Position numbers and translations under genes: made by a program. Of a DNA stretch of 64,000 nt, positions 17,917-26,506 are shown in pieces. The notes under the pieces were generated by a model. That model did not search any database. It was not told the DNA's origin and saw only the letters and a program-made list of their open reading frames with translations. Origin of the DNA: Microcoleus sp. FACHB-672 (lineage in GTDB: Bacteria; Cyanobacteriota; Cyanobacteriia; Cyanobacteriales; Oscillatoriaceae); the NCBI RefSeq assembly GCF_014695725.1, contig NZ_JACJOU010000023.1, positions 1-64,000 on the forward strand. Direction: 5' to 3'. Each line of letters opens with the position of its first letter. Within the stretch, counting starts at the first letter, position 1.

Positions 17917-19742
17917 GTTACAGTGCCGCCCTCGCTCAGAATTTCACGGATAAGTTTATTATCCGCAGCGAGTTTGAGTTCTTTGACGAAATTTGAAACG
18001 TCCTCTTTTGTAAAACCGTAGTTTTCAGCTTCTTCATACATTGTATAAATCCCTGCTAAAGGATTAATTTCATCTTTCTTCAAAACAACAACCTCACCCC
18101 CTTGTTGATTCACAAGTTGCTGTTCAAGTTCTTTAGCTTTTCTCCAACTTTTTGGGAGGGGTGTAGAACGCACTAAACAACCGCGAGTAATCCCATATTT
18201 GCCGTAGTCTAGCAGTTTCTTCATCGCCGCAGTGAAGGTTGCAGCCGTCTGAGTTTCACAAATTCTGACACCTATCTTTACATTTTTTTGTTGGGTGGAA
18301 TCAGAGCCAGAGATTGTCAAATGAAGGTCATGAGACTTCGCTTTAATAGACTCGACTTTTTGAATGACTAAATTTTCGATAGCTTCTTCTGGCAACATTT
18401 TCATTGCACAGGCAACGATTGCAGCTAACTGATCATCATTTTGCTCAGGGGCAGAAGTTCGACCTAACAATTCGTTATAAGCATCCAAAAATTCTTGACG
18501 TTTCTTTTCTTCTGGGTTTAAGGATGGGGTGACTGACCCTCCGATTTCCACTGAATCGAATTTTTCAGTACACCATTTCATTAGAGAGCGAACTCCAGCT
18601 CCCTTACTGGCAATTCCTTTGATTTCATTTTCATCGAAAGGATATAAAAAAGGGTAGCCATCCGGATTTAAATTCTTTTCAGAATAAAACCAATCCAACC
18701 TCAATTTCACAAGTTCTATCATCTGCTCAGCCGTGGGTGGTTTTGTAGATTCAGACCATTGGCCGACCCGATCTGGGATACCACTTCCCATTTGTTCGAT
18801 TTCCCGCCACCTATCGCTCATAACGCAGCAAAGGATAATCACATTGCTACATTGAAAGTAAATTTTATCAATACAGCTTGCTACAATTTGAGCGGCGCTA
18901 TCTCCACAATCAGCACTGACATTAGGCTGGTCTAATTGATCAAAACAAATCACTACAGGTCGTGAGGCAACGCTAGCTAGCTTACAAATTTGCTGGATAA
19001 ACCAAATAGATTTCGCATCTTGCTCTGGTTGCGACAACTCTGGTAAGCCTCTTTGTCTGGTCTCTGGATGCTCGATACCTTGAATCCAAGCCATGCCAAC
19101 CTGAGCAATGGGGGCAGTTTTGAAGAGTAAAAACAAAACTGCTTTCAAAAAATCAGGATGAAGATCGGATTGATTCTCTAGAATAGCTTCAACCAGTTCA
19201 TCAACCAGTTCATACCTTTGGGCTGTACTATGAGTTCTGAGGATGTATTTTCTTAGTTCTTCAGGATTCTCACATTTTTCAAGATAAGGCTGGTATTTTT
19301 CTTCAAATTCCGTTCCTTTGAGAGTGGCAACCATAGCCGTTGCTAACTGCTGCCATTGTGTAATTCCCCCGACATCTTTGTGATTAAAACTGAGTGATAG
19401 ATAGAAGCGCACATGGGAGTCAATGCGATTGGCATCAACAAATTGAGGAATGTAGGCAAATACTGCGCCCCCTTCCCTCTCAATAGTTTTCCAGATCCGA
19501 TGAATTACGTGACTTTTACCAGTGCCTCGATCGCCCTTGATAGCAATTCCAATTTTGTCCGAATACCTTTTGCGAACTTCGGAAATGGCTTGATATATTG
19601 TTCGATCAACGTGCTGATTGAGGTTAGGCAAATCAGTGACTACGTCCCCCCAAACTTCATCCGCGCTGACGATTGGTTTTAATTTGAAAGGATTTGGGCC
19701 TTGTTTCCGCGCTTCTTCAAATAGTGTGTATGGATCTGTCAT
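17913..19742 (-). CDS. AAA+/ORC-like P-loop ATPase (operon partner of the nuclease)
   Basis: 609 residues. Walker A is GDRGTGKSH (70-78). Walker B is VVICFDQLD (263-271). A sensor-2-like GAGVRSLMKW (381-390) suggests an AAA+ fold of the ORC/STAND type. A separate C-terminal module (about 470-605) with VKIGVRICE, LLDYGKYGITRGCLVR and NPLAGIYTMYEE is shared with the paralogue at 21617-23536. No membrane segment. The ATG at 19742 has an AAGGAAGA site. It begins 17 bp after the winged-helix gene and ends overlapping the nuclease gene. I infer that it couples ATP hydrolysis to DNA recognition or loading of the nuclease. It is much shorter than BrxC/PglY-type proteins. Confidence 0.78.
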   Translation of the reverse strand: MTDPYTLFEEARKQGPNPFKLKPIVSADEVWGDVVTDLPNLNQHVDRTIYQAISEVRKRYSDKIGIAIKGDRGTGKSHVIHRIWKTIEREGGAVFAYIPQFVDANRIDSHVRFYLSLSFNHKDVGGITQWQQLATAMVATLKGTEFEEKYQPYLEKCENPEELRKYILRTHSTAQRYELVDELVEAILENQSDLHPDFLKAVLFLLFKTAPIAQVGMAWIQGIEHPETRQRGLPELSQPEQDAKSIWFIQQICKLASVASRPVVICFDQLDQPNVSADCGDSAAQIVASCIDKIYFQCSNVIILCCVMSDRWREIEQMGSGIPDRVGQWSESTKPPTAEQMIELVKLRLDWFYSEKNLNPDGYPFLYPFDENEIKGIASKGAGVRSLMKWCTEKFDSVEIGGSVTPSLNPEEKKRQEFLDAYNELLGRTSAPEQNDDQLAAIVACAMKMLPEEAIENLVIQKVESIKAKSHDLHLTISGSDSTQQKNVKIGVRICETQTAATFTAAMKKLLDYGKYGITRGCLVRSTPLPKSWRKAKELEQQLVNQQGGEVVVLKKDEINPLAGIYTMYEEAENYGFTKEDVSNFVKELKLAADNKLIREILSEGGTVT

Positions 19743-19759
19743 GATTTTCTTCCTTTATC

Positions 19760-20449
19760 TCAAGATTGTTGACTGGCGAAAAATAACAGTCCTCTCACGT
19801 CGTCGGTGATAGAGTCGCGTTTTTGCTCGTCTGTTGCGCCACGCGCTTCGCCGCTTTGGAGATAGAACAATTGTTCACCCTGCATTTTCATCAGCCACTC
19901 ATTAAAATCTTCACGTCCCACTCGCTCGCCTAGTTCACGGCGCAGATGCCAGAGGGGAACAAGTCCACTGTAGTTGTGGCCTTTATCCAGCTTTTCAAAT
20001 AAGGCGAGAACTTCAGGCTTAAATTTCTCATAAGATGTGATTTCAGCCGTCGGCTTGCCTTGAGATGCCGGCACACTTACCGCACCATCCATTTGACGAA
20101 TCCACTTCAGCAACGCATTAGCAACCCTGCTACCAACTTGAGTGCCGTCAAACTCAAATTCAGCACTTTTTAATCCTTCAGCTAGGCTTTGTCGGCCTTC
20201 ATTGGTTAAAGAAATCTGCGTGACTCGATTTTTATTGGCAATCTCAATTGCTTTAGATTCTTCTAATTCCGTCAAGATATTTTTATAGTCTTGACTTGTC
20301 TCACCTGTGCGTACGATGCGTTTTGTCAAATCCCCTTTCTTAACCCCAGTTTCCGATCCTCCCAAATCCCACAAAGTTAGGAGCAGGCGAGTTCTTGCTT
20401 GGGATTGAAAATCCTTTGAATCCTTATTCTTGCCGGCTTTAGATGACAT
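19760..20449 (-). CDS. Winged-helix DNA-binding protein, first gene of the nuclease operon
   Basis: 229 residues. After a Lys-rich N-terminus, RTRLLLTLWDLGG, LTKRIVRTG, YKNILTELEESKAIEI and the wing-like RVTQISLTNEGRQSL form a MarR/BlaI-like winged helix at about 15-90. The second half (PLWHLRRELGERVGREDFNEWLMKMQGEQLFYL) resembles a further winged-helix or helical dimerisation region. The ATG at 20449 is chosen over TTG 20455. It is the promoter-proximal gene, so it could be the operon's regulator, or a structural DNA-binding subunit (inference). Confidence 0.65.
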   Translation of the reverse strand: MSSKAGKNKDSKDFQSQARTRLLLTLWDLGGSETGVKKGDLTKRIVRTGETSQDYKNILTELEESKAIEIANKNRVTQISLTNEGRQSLAEGLKSAEFEFDGTQVGSRVANALLKWIRQMDGAVSVPASQGKPTAEITSYEKFKPEVLALFEKLDKGHNYSGLVPLWHLRRELGERVGREDFNEWLMKMQGEQLFYLQSGEARGATDEQKRDSITDDVRGLLFFASQQS

Positions 20450-20638
20450 ATTCAAAATTCCTGATAACGTGGATACCGTCTCACACTCTCCAAGTTATAG
20501 TACCCAAAAATTCTTAACTCTCCCTATCAAGTCCCTGGAAAAGCGAAATCAAATTTTTACATAAATTGAAAAATGTTAATTTGTTCTTTCAAACCTTGAC
20601 AACTTTTGCAATTAACAATATGAGAACTTAAATAAACT

Positions 20639-20661
20639 GAAAAAGCCCGCTTCGGCGGGCT
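20639..20661 (-). terminator. Rho-independent terminator after the phzF-like gene
   Basis: On the minus strand the stem AGCCCGC / GCGGGCT with a four-base loop is followed by TTTTT. It lies about 48 bp past the end of the PhzF-family gene and separates it from the winged-helix/ATPase/nuclease operon, which therefore needs its own promoter in 20450-20638. Confidence 0.88.
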
Positions 20662-20708
20662 GAGCTGTAAATTTACAAGTTCATTCAGGAAAACCCATCT
20701 ATTTGCGA

Positions 20709-21497
20709 TTAAGTCAACTCTCCACGCAAAACTGTTACTGCTTGACCGCCTAAATAGACGCGTTCGCCGGCTAAACGTACCCGCACAACGCCACCCCGCG
20801 CTGATGCCTGATAAGCTACAAACTCATTTTTATGTAATCGCTGGCTCCAAAAAGGTGCGAGGCAGCAATGTGCAGAACCCGTCACCGGATCTTCATTAAT
20901 TCCGGCTGCCGGTGCAAAAAAGCGTGAGACAAAATCATACTCATGGGATGCGGATATACAGGTAGCAATGATGCCGCGCACCGGCAGAGTTTTTAATAAT
21001 ACAAAATCTGGCTGCATTTGCCGCAGCTCTTCTTCAGAATCAACCTCAACCAAATAATCAAATTTATTCTTCCCAACATACTTCAGCTTAACGCCTAACG
21101 CTTGCTCTAAAAGCGGCGGCGCAGATGCCGATTCAGGCGCGTTTTTGGGAAAATTCAATTCAATCCAATTTCCCTGGCGTTCCGCTGTCAGCAAACCGCT
21201 GCGAGTGTAAAATTTTGCCTGTGCTGCTGCATCTAAATACTGCAATTCCCACAACACATGAGCACTCGCCAGTGTTGCGTGTCCGCATAAATCGACTTCG
21301 ACTGCCGGCGTAAACCAGCGCAAATTATAACCCTCTTCTTGGGGATATAAAAATGCGGTTTCTGACAAATTCATTTCTGCGGCAACATTCTGCATCCACT
21401 TTTCATCTGCCGGCTCATTTAAAACACAAACCGCTGCTGGATTACCGGAAAACCGTTTATTAGTAAATGCATCCACCTGAATCAGTGTTTTTTCCAT
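20709..21497 (-). CDS. PhzF-family isomerase/epimerase-like protein
   Basis: 262 residues. PhzF-fold proteins share the diaminopimelate-epimerase fold; the founding member isomerises a phenazine precursor, but most members have no known substrate. Visible: QVDAFTNKRFSGNPAAVCVL, the catalytic-type Glu in NLSETAFLYP, RWFTPAVEVDLCGHATLASAHVLWE and DPVTGSAHCCLAPFW. A GAGGAAACG site precedes the ATG. It stands between the two paralogous ATPase genes, all on one strand; there is no evidence that it functions with them. Confidence 0.9.
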   Translation of the reverse strand: MEKTLIQVDAFTNKRFSGNPAAVCVLNEPADEKWMQNVAAEMNLSETAFLYPQEEGYNLRWFTPAVEVDLCGHATLASAHVLWELQYLDAAAQAKFYTRSGLLTAERQGNWIELNFPKNAPESASAPPLLEQALGVKLKYVGKNKFDYLVEVDSEEELRQMQPDFVLLKTLPVRGIIATCISASHEYDFVSRFFAPAAGINEDPVTGSAHCCLAPFWSQRLHKNEFVAYQASARGGVVRVRLAGERVYLGGQAVTVLRGELT

Positions 21498-21534
21498 CGT
21501 TTCCTCTGATTTATTTTCATTTCCTAGAAAGCGT

Positions 21535-21553
21535 GAAAACGAGATTTTCTCGT
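21535..21553 (-). terminator. Weak hairpin between ATPase paralogue and phzF-like gene
   Basis: On the minus strand ACGAG-AAAAT-CTCGT is followed by TTTTC. A five-base-pair stem is short, so termination is probably partial at best. Confidence 0.35.
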
Positions 21554-21616
21554 AAACTTTTTGCTATTTTTTCTTCTTTTAAGTTGCTTGCCTCAAAGTC
21601 ACCCAAAAATCAGCAC

Positions 21617-23536
21617 TCAGGACTTTGTAAAATCTCTCATCAAATTCCGCTGATCTGCCGGCTCCACTTGCTCTACAAACACTGCCTCATTCGTTTCCGC
21701 TTCAGGAACAACTTCAACGGTAGCTTGAGGAGTTTCTCCTCTGACAATTCCTCGAATTAAAGGATTATCTATTGCCAACCTTCTTTGAGCAATAAATTCA
21801 AAAATTTCCGTCTCACTAAATTGATCGGCTTGACGATGCCGGTGAAGTGACCAAATTGCGATCAACGGCTTAATATCTTCTAATTTCAAATTTACCCATT
21901 TTCCCCCCAGTTCAACTGTAAGCTGGGTGAGATAATCATAAGCTTGCCAGTGAGTAGCAATTTCTCGCTCTGAAGCGCGAACGAAACAACCGCAACTTAG
22001 TGCGAAAGTTCCATATTGTGTTAAACGTTTTAATCCTGCTGCCACACTTTGAGCGCGAGTATCCTGAAGCACAGCCACGCCTATCTTGACAGTATTTTCA
22101 TTTTGCGTGCCGGTGATTATAAATTGAATATATTCTTGATTGGCTGATTTGGGTTTCACCTCACCGTCAACCGCTTCTATTTTTACGCCTTCCACAGTCT
22201 GACCGATTAATGTTTTAAAGCTAAAGTTAATCGCTTCAGCCAGCAAAGAATTATTACTCAATTCCTCGCCGAGTTCAATACTCATTGCTTGCTCAAAAGC
22301 TTGTTCCACTTTTTCCAAAGGATCAAGCTCAACAGGGCGAAAATTTTCTGCACACCACTCTAAAACCTGCCGTACTGTCAGTTGTTCTCGACCTAGAGAT
22401 TGTAATTGACCGCTATCAAAGGGATAAACCGGCGTAGGCGGGATTAAGTTTTTAGATGTATAAAAGATTTCCAGCCAGTCACTGACTAACTCGACAATTT
22501 TATCTCCAGTAATATTATTTAATTCAATAACTTCTTTTTTGCCTGAAAAATAAGTGACAAGTCCAGCCGGCAGAGTCAAAATTTTCTCAGTCCAGGTTGC
22601 CGGTGTCATTGTCGAAAGAATCACAACCCCATGATTGAGGCGACTCATCTGAAGGCTATCCCATAAACGCCTGATTAAGCTTGCCACCACCCGTTCCCGC
22701 TTCAAACTGTTATCGCTGCTTTCTGTCGAATCCAAGTCATCAAAACAAATAATCAGCGGATAATAATCACTCATTAAATGCAGAATTTGTACCACCGTAT
22801 CCCAAGCGGTGGATTCTCGTTCCTCGCGGCTGTGATTCGGTAATCCCAACTCATCTGCCTTCCAAGATGCCAGGGATTTGCCGGCTAACCATTTCACCGC
22901 AAAAGGCGCTTGTGCGTTGCAAAGTGTCCACACTAATGCTCGAACAATATCCGGTTCAGGTACATCAGGTTGCGTTTTGAAAACAGCTTCTGTTAACTGG
23001 TTTACCCAGTTTTGATTTTTTGCCTGGGAGTTCCCCGCTAGTTTTCTCACCAATTCGGCAGCAGTAAACGCTTTCGCCATAGGAGTCAGCGCTTTTAAAG
23101 CTTCGTTAATCATCACGGTTGCAAGTTGCTGACACTGTAAAACACCTTGACTTCCTTGGCGTCTCAAGCTATCAACGAGAAGTTGCAGGAATTGGTAGCG
23201 AATTAGATTAACTTCAGTGAATTGATGAGCGTTGGCATAAATAAATAAGCCACTGCTTTGAACTTGTAGCCGATGGCGAATGCGATGAATTAGGTGACTT
23301 TTCCCTGTACCACTGTCACCAGAAATCGTGATTGATATAACTTTAGTTTGCCCAGTTCGCACTTGCTCAATCGCTTGAAAAACATCATCAGAAGCGTGAT
23401 TGTTAACTGTAGTAATATCCGGAAATATTAGACTCCAAATCTCTGAATCTTTTACAGCCGCCGGGCTATTAAATGGGTTGTGAGTAGCGATGGCAGTATT
23501 AAGCGCTTTAATCGGAGAGATAAAATCACAAGCCAT
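21617..23536 (-). CDS. AAA+/ORC-like P-loop ATPase, paralogue of the operon ATPase
   Basis: 639 residues. Walker A is GDSGTGKSHLIHRI (73-86) and Walker B is LIICFDDLDS (261-270). A sensor-2-like LTVRQVLEWCAENF follows. The C-terminal module has VKIGVAVLQD, GTFALSCGCFVR and IKPLIAIWSLHR. It aligns end to end with the ATPase at 17913-19742: NPF near the N-terminus, GD-GTGKSH-IHRI, QQLAT, CFDQLD/CFDDLD and DN-LIR at the C-terminus. A C-terminal acidic tail rich in Glu/Val is unique to this copy. ATG 23536 is used; TTG 23560 is possible, and neither has a strong ribosome site. Unlike its paralogue it has no adjacent nuclease gene. Confidence 0.75.
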   Translation of the reverse strand: MACDFISPIKALNTAIATHNPFNSPAAVKDSEIWSLIFPDITTVNNHASDDVFQAIEQVRTGQTKVISITISGDSGTGKSHLIHRIRHRLQVQSSGLFIYANAHQFTEVNLIRYQFLQLLVDSLRRQGSQGVLQCQQLATVMINEALKALTPMAKAFTAAELVRKLAGNSQAKNQNWVNQLTEAVFKTQPDVPEPDIVRALVWTLCNAQAPFAVKWLAGKSLASWKADELGLPNHSREERESTAWDTVVQILHLMSDYYPLIICFDDLDSTESSDNSLKRERVVASLIRRLWDSLQMSRLNHGVVILSTMTPATWTEKILTLPAGLVTYFSGKKEVIELNNITGDKIVELVSDWLEIFYTSKNLIPPTPVYPFDSGQLQSLGREQLTVRQVLEWCAENFRPVELDPLEKVEQAFEQAMSIELGEELSNNSLLAEAINFSFKTLIGQTVEGVKIEAVDGEVKPKSANQEYIQFIITGTQNENTVKIGVAVLQDTRAQSVAAGLKRLTQYGTFALSCGCFVRASEREIATHWQAYDYLTQLTVELGGKWVNLKLEDIKPLIAIWSLHRHRQADQFSETEIFEFIAQRRLAIDNPLIRGIVRGETPQATVEVVPEAETNEAVFVEQVEPADQRNLMRDFTKS

Positions 23537-24129
23537 AGTATATTGCTTTAAGAGGGTCAATAAAGTTACTAGCTGAAGCGGCGGCGCTATCTAACTGTTT
23601 TACCGCCGGTTCTATCAAAAATTGTCGCTTGCCCCAACTCGAAATAGATTTGCACCCTTGCCGATCAGTTGCTGATGACATCGCACAGCAGGATAGCTAT
23701 ATAGTTGCCGCCTGTTCCTCATCTTTCATGGATTTGCATGATCATCAAGCCCAAAAAGCATGGAAGTAGCGACACAGGGAATCACCTAAAATTTAGCACA
23801 TTAAATTTATATCTACCCACTTCTCTAGTCTATTGCAAAGTAAATATACAAACTATACCCACCTTACTCTCTGGAGTTTGAAAGGGCTAAAGCTTGAAGG
23901 GCGAAGGAGGAAAGAGGCTGGCAAGGCAGGCAGAAATTTTGCAAATTAATTCAAGTCATCTCAAGAAAAGTTTTGGATTTTTTGGCATAAAGTCTCCTTG
24001 AGAAGACGGGATGAAATATCAATTGGTTGCCAGCTAGCGTGTTATTGCCTTAACCCTACTATGAGAAAAGTTAGTGTTTTTTAATAATAAATAGGGTAAA
24101 GCCGGCAGTGCCGGCCCTACTTTGCTTGC
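23537..24129. other. Intergenic, no gene seen
   Basis: About 590 bp upstream of the second ATPase gene and downstream of mdh on the minus strand. It contains a GCCGGCAGTGCCGGCC palindromic cluster near 24100-24116, possibly part of an mdh terminator region. No ORF with a ribosome site or family similarity was found. Confidence 0.55.
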
Positions 24130-25113
24130 CTAAGACTCGGAGGCGCTAGCAATCAGTTCTTTTGCCCGATCAATGTTTTGCCGAACAGATTCAGCGGAAG
24201 CCTTGAACGCAGTTTGTTCGTTTTCAGTTAAGGGCAGTTCCAACACTTTTTCTACCCCACGGCAACCCAGCCGGCAAGGCACACCCAAGAAAAGATCCCG
24301 CAACCCATACTCGCCTTCCAGATAGGCTGCTGCCGTTACCAAGCGCGACTGATTTAATAAAATCGCTTCCACCATCAAGGCAACCGAAGAAGCCGGTGCA
24401 AAATAAGCGCTGCCGGTTTGCATCAGTTCCACAATTTCTGTCCCGCCATTGCGAGTTCGCTCAACGAGGCGTTCAATCGTTGCAGCATCCATCAAATCTG
24501 TGATGGGAATTCCCCCAACCGTACAGTAGCGAGGCACCGGCACCATCAGCTTGCCATGATCCCCCAACACTAAAGCGTTGATATCCTGCACCGAAAGGCC
24601 CAATTCCATCGCAATAAAGGTCTGAAAACGGGCGGAATCGAGTACCCCTGCCATGCCTATTACCCGGCGTCCCGGCAACCCACTCGCCTGCCAAGCTAAG
24701 AAAGTCATGACATCTAGCGGGTTGGTGACGACGATAAAAATGGCATCGGGAGAGTTGGCAACCGCGTTTTTTGTTGCTTCAACAACGATTTTTGCGTTGG
24801 TTTTGATTAAGTCGTCCCGACTCATCCCCGGTTTGCGCGGCAAGCCGGCGGTGATCACGACAATGTCACAACCGGCTGTGTCTTTATAATCGTTAGTGCC
24901 GGTAATTTGCCGGTCGTGGCGTTCCACCCCTCGCGCTTCCATAAGATCGAGGGCGATACCTTGGGGCATTCCGGCCAAGATATCCAGCAATACCACATCA
25001 GCAATGTTTTTTTCAGCAATTCGCTGTGCCAAGGTGCTGCCAACTCTGCCGGCACCAATAACCGCGACACGAGGGCCACTACAAGTAGGTGGAGAGAACG
25101 AGGTAGAGGTCAT
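24130..25113 (-). CDS. mdh: Malate dehydrogenase
   Basis: 327 residues, LDH/MDH family. The NAD-binding motif is VAVIGAGRVGSTLAQRIA. The substrate-specificity loop PRKPGMSRDDL carries the Arg and Met pattern of malate dehydrogenases rather than lactate dehydrogenases. VTNPLDVMTFLAWQASG and the catalytic His in LGDHGKLMVPV follow; a Lys replaces the Asp usually found after the HG in many homologues. The product interconverts malate and oxaloacetate in the open TCA pathway. ndhO lies 52 bp upstream on the same strand, so a transcript could join them. Confidence 0.95.
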   Translation of the reverse strand: MTSTSFSPPTCSGPRVAVIGAGRVGSTLAQRIAEKNIADVVLLDILAGMPQGIALDLMEARGVERHDRQITGTNDYKDTAGCDIVVITAGLPRKPGMSRDDLIKTNAKIVVEATKNAVANSPDAIFIVVTNPLDVMTFLAWQASGLPGRRVIGMAGVLDSARFQTFIAMELGLSVQDINALVLGDHGKLMVPVPRYCTVGGIPITDLMDAATIERLVERTRNGGTEIVELMQTGSAYFAPASSVALMVEAILLNQSRLVTAAAYLEGEYGLRDLFLGVPCRLGCRGVEKVLELPLTENEQTAFKASAESVRQNIDRAKELIASASES

Positions 25114-25165
25114 CTTGGGGGGTACTCGCTACAGGTTCAAGGGCTTTAAGAGTAGCCGGTGGTGA

Positions 25166-25399
25166 CTACTTGGTTTTTTGTAACTGATCGAGGCGCAACC
25201 AAAAGTTTGGAGTAGGCACTATGCCAAATTTGACGAAGGCATATTCACCGCGAATATCTACAACTTCACCGTCAGTTTCAAACATATAAGGCGGAAAGCG
25301 AGGATCGCTGGCTTGCGCTTCCAAGCTATTCTCTAATTTTTCGCGGACGGCGCGAACCAAGTCACCTCTTTTAATGGCTGCTTCTTTTTTATCTGGCAT
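25166..25399 (-). CDS. ndhO: NAD(P)H-quinone oxidoreductase subunit O
   Basis: 77 residues, the usual length. NdhO is a small oxygenic-photosynthesis-specific subunit at the peripheral arm of the cyanobacterial NDH-1 complex, which functions in respiration, cyclic electron flow and CO2 uptake. [48 protein letters not shown] and [10 protein letters not shown] are characteristic (read as separate blocks). It is soluble, in line with a peripheral subunit. Confidence 0.95.
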   Translation of the reverse strand: MPDKKEAAIKRGDLVRAVREKLENSLEAQASDPRFPPYMFETDGEVVDIRGEYAFVKFGIVPTPNFWLRLDQLQKTK

Positions 25400-25564
25400 A
25401 GGTTGCTTTGTCGCCTTTGTTTAATGACTTTCTTTAAAAATTTTAAGCTGCTTGAGCACTCAGTTATCTTTGCTTGCTCTGATTCGAGAACAAGAAATGC
25501 CGGCAGTTCCTTACTTTTCTCCGCCTCTCCCCTACTCTCCCACTCAAAAGCTCAGGACTCTCCC

Positions 25565-26503
25565 TCACTCCTGACACTGAGGGCAAAAGTGGGAGGATCG
25601 ACCGGCTAACTTAAGTCGCTCAAGGGGGGTGCTACAGACACGACAAGGTTGACCGGCACGATTGTAAACCCAGGCTACACCGGCATAGTTTCCGTTGATG
25701 CCTTGGACGTTAAGAAAGTTACTGAAGGTTGTGCCACCGGCTGCGATCGATGCTTGCAAAACCTGAATGACAGCATCATGTAAGCGTTCTATCTGTTGCC
25801 GGCTCAAATTTGCACATAGAGTTTCTGGGCGGATGCCGGCTTTAAATAAGGCTTCATCGGCATAAATATTACCCACACCGGCAACAATGGACTGATCAAG
25901 CAAAGCGGTTTTGATGGGGCGTTGGCGTCGCGCTAGCTTGCTGACAAAATATTCCAAGTCAAACTCAGCAGAAAAGGGTTCGGCACCCAGTAGCTTAAGG
26001 CCGGTGATAATTTCTTGGGGATTGGATAGGGGGGGCACCCACCACATTTGGCCAAAGGTACGCTGATCCACAAAGCGCAATTCTCGGTTGCCGGCGAAAA
26101 ATAGGCGGACGCGGGTGTGTTTTTGTAAAGGGGTGTCTTGATCAAGCCACAATAACTGGCCGGTCATCCGCAGGTGAACACCTAGCCAGCCCGTTCCTTG
26201 AGCGCTGAGTCCTGAGTGCTGAGTGCTGAGTTTTAGTGAGGAAGACGGGGACTGCTCAATGCCCCTTGCCCCTTGCCCCTTGCCCCTTGTCCCCTGCAAA
26301 TCATCTAGTTCAGCAAGCAAGTATTTACCCCGCCGGTGCCACTGGGCGAGGGTTTTCCCTTTCAGGCCGGTTAAAAAATCCTCAACAAAAAGAGGATGGG
26401 CGATGGTGCGAGCAAGCAACACATCCCCACCCAATATTTCTTGGCCCAGGGTCAATTGATTTAGACCCTGGCGCACTGTTTCTACTTCAGGCAGTTCAGG
26501 CAC
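25565..26503 (-). CDS. mutM: Formamidopyrimidine-DNA glycosylase MutM (Fpg) with internal insertion
   Basis: 312 residues, longer than the usual 270-290. Fpg removes 8-oxoguanine and formamidopyrimidines and cleaves the abasic site. The start is GTG at 26503, giving MPELPEVET, whose Pro2 is the nucleophile and Glu3 a catalytic acid. HRRGKYLLAEL and GVHLRMTGQLLW flank a low-complexity insertion of about 35 residues. The helix-two-turn-helix region (GVGNIYADEALFKAGI) and the C-terminal zinc finger CRVC...CPQC are intact, so the protein is probably active. The gene starts 3 bp after the psaE stop codon, so it should be co-transcribed with psaE, an unusual pairing of repair and photosystem I. Confidence 0.96.
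   Translation of the reverse strand: MPELPEVETVRQGLNQLTLGQEILGGDVLLARTIAHPLFVEDFLTGLKGKTLAQWHRRGKYLLAELDDLQGTRGKGQGARGIEQSPSSSLKLSTQHSGLSAQGTGWLGVHLRMTGQLLWLDQDTPLQKHTRVRLFFAGNRELRFVDQRTFGQMWWVPPLSNPQEIITGLKLLGAEPFSAEFDLEYFVSKLARRQRPIKTALLDQSIVAGVGNIYADEALFKAGIRPETLCANLSRQQIERLHDAVIQVLQASIAAGGTTFSNFLNVQGINGNYAGVAWVYNRAGQPCRVCSTPLERLKLAGRSSHFCPQCQE
26204..26297. repeat. Simple repeats inside mutM
   Basis: Tandem GAGTGCT units (near 26204-26231) and several copies of CCCCTTG (26261-26297) lie in the mutM coding sequence. Similar CCCCAT and GAGTCCT-type tracts occur in spacers of this window (for example near 7210), so this looks like intergenic-type repeat DNA that entered a gene without breaking the frame. 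Confidence 0.85.
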
Positions 26504-26506
26504 AAC

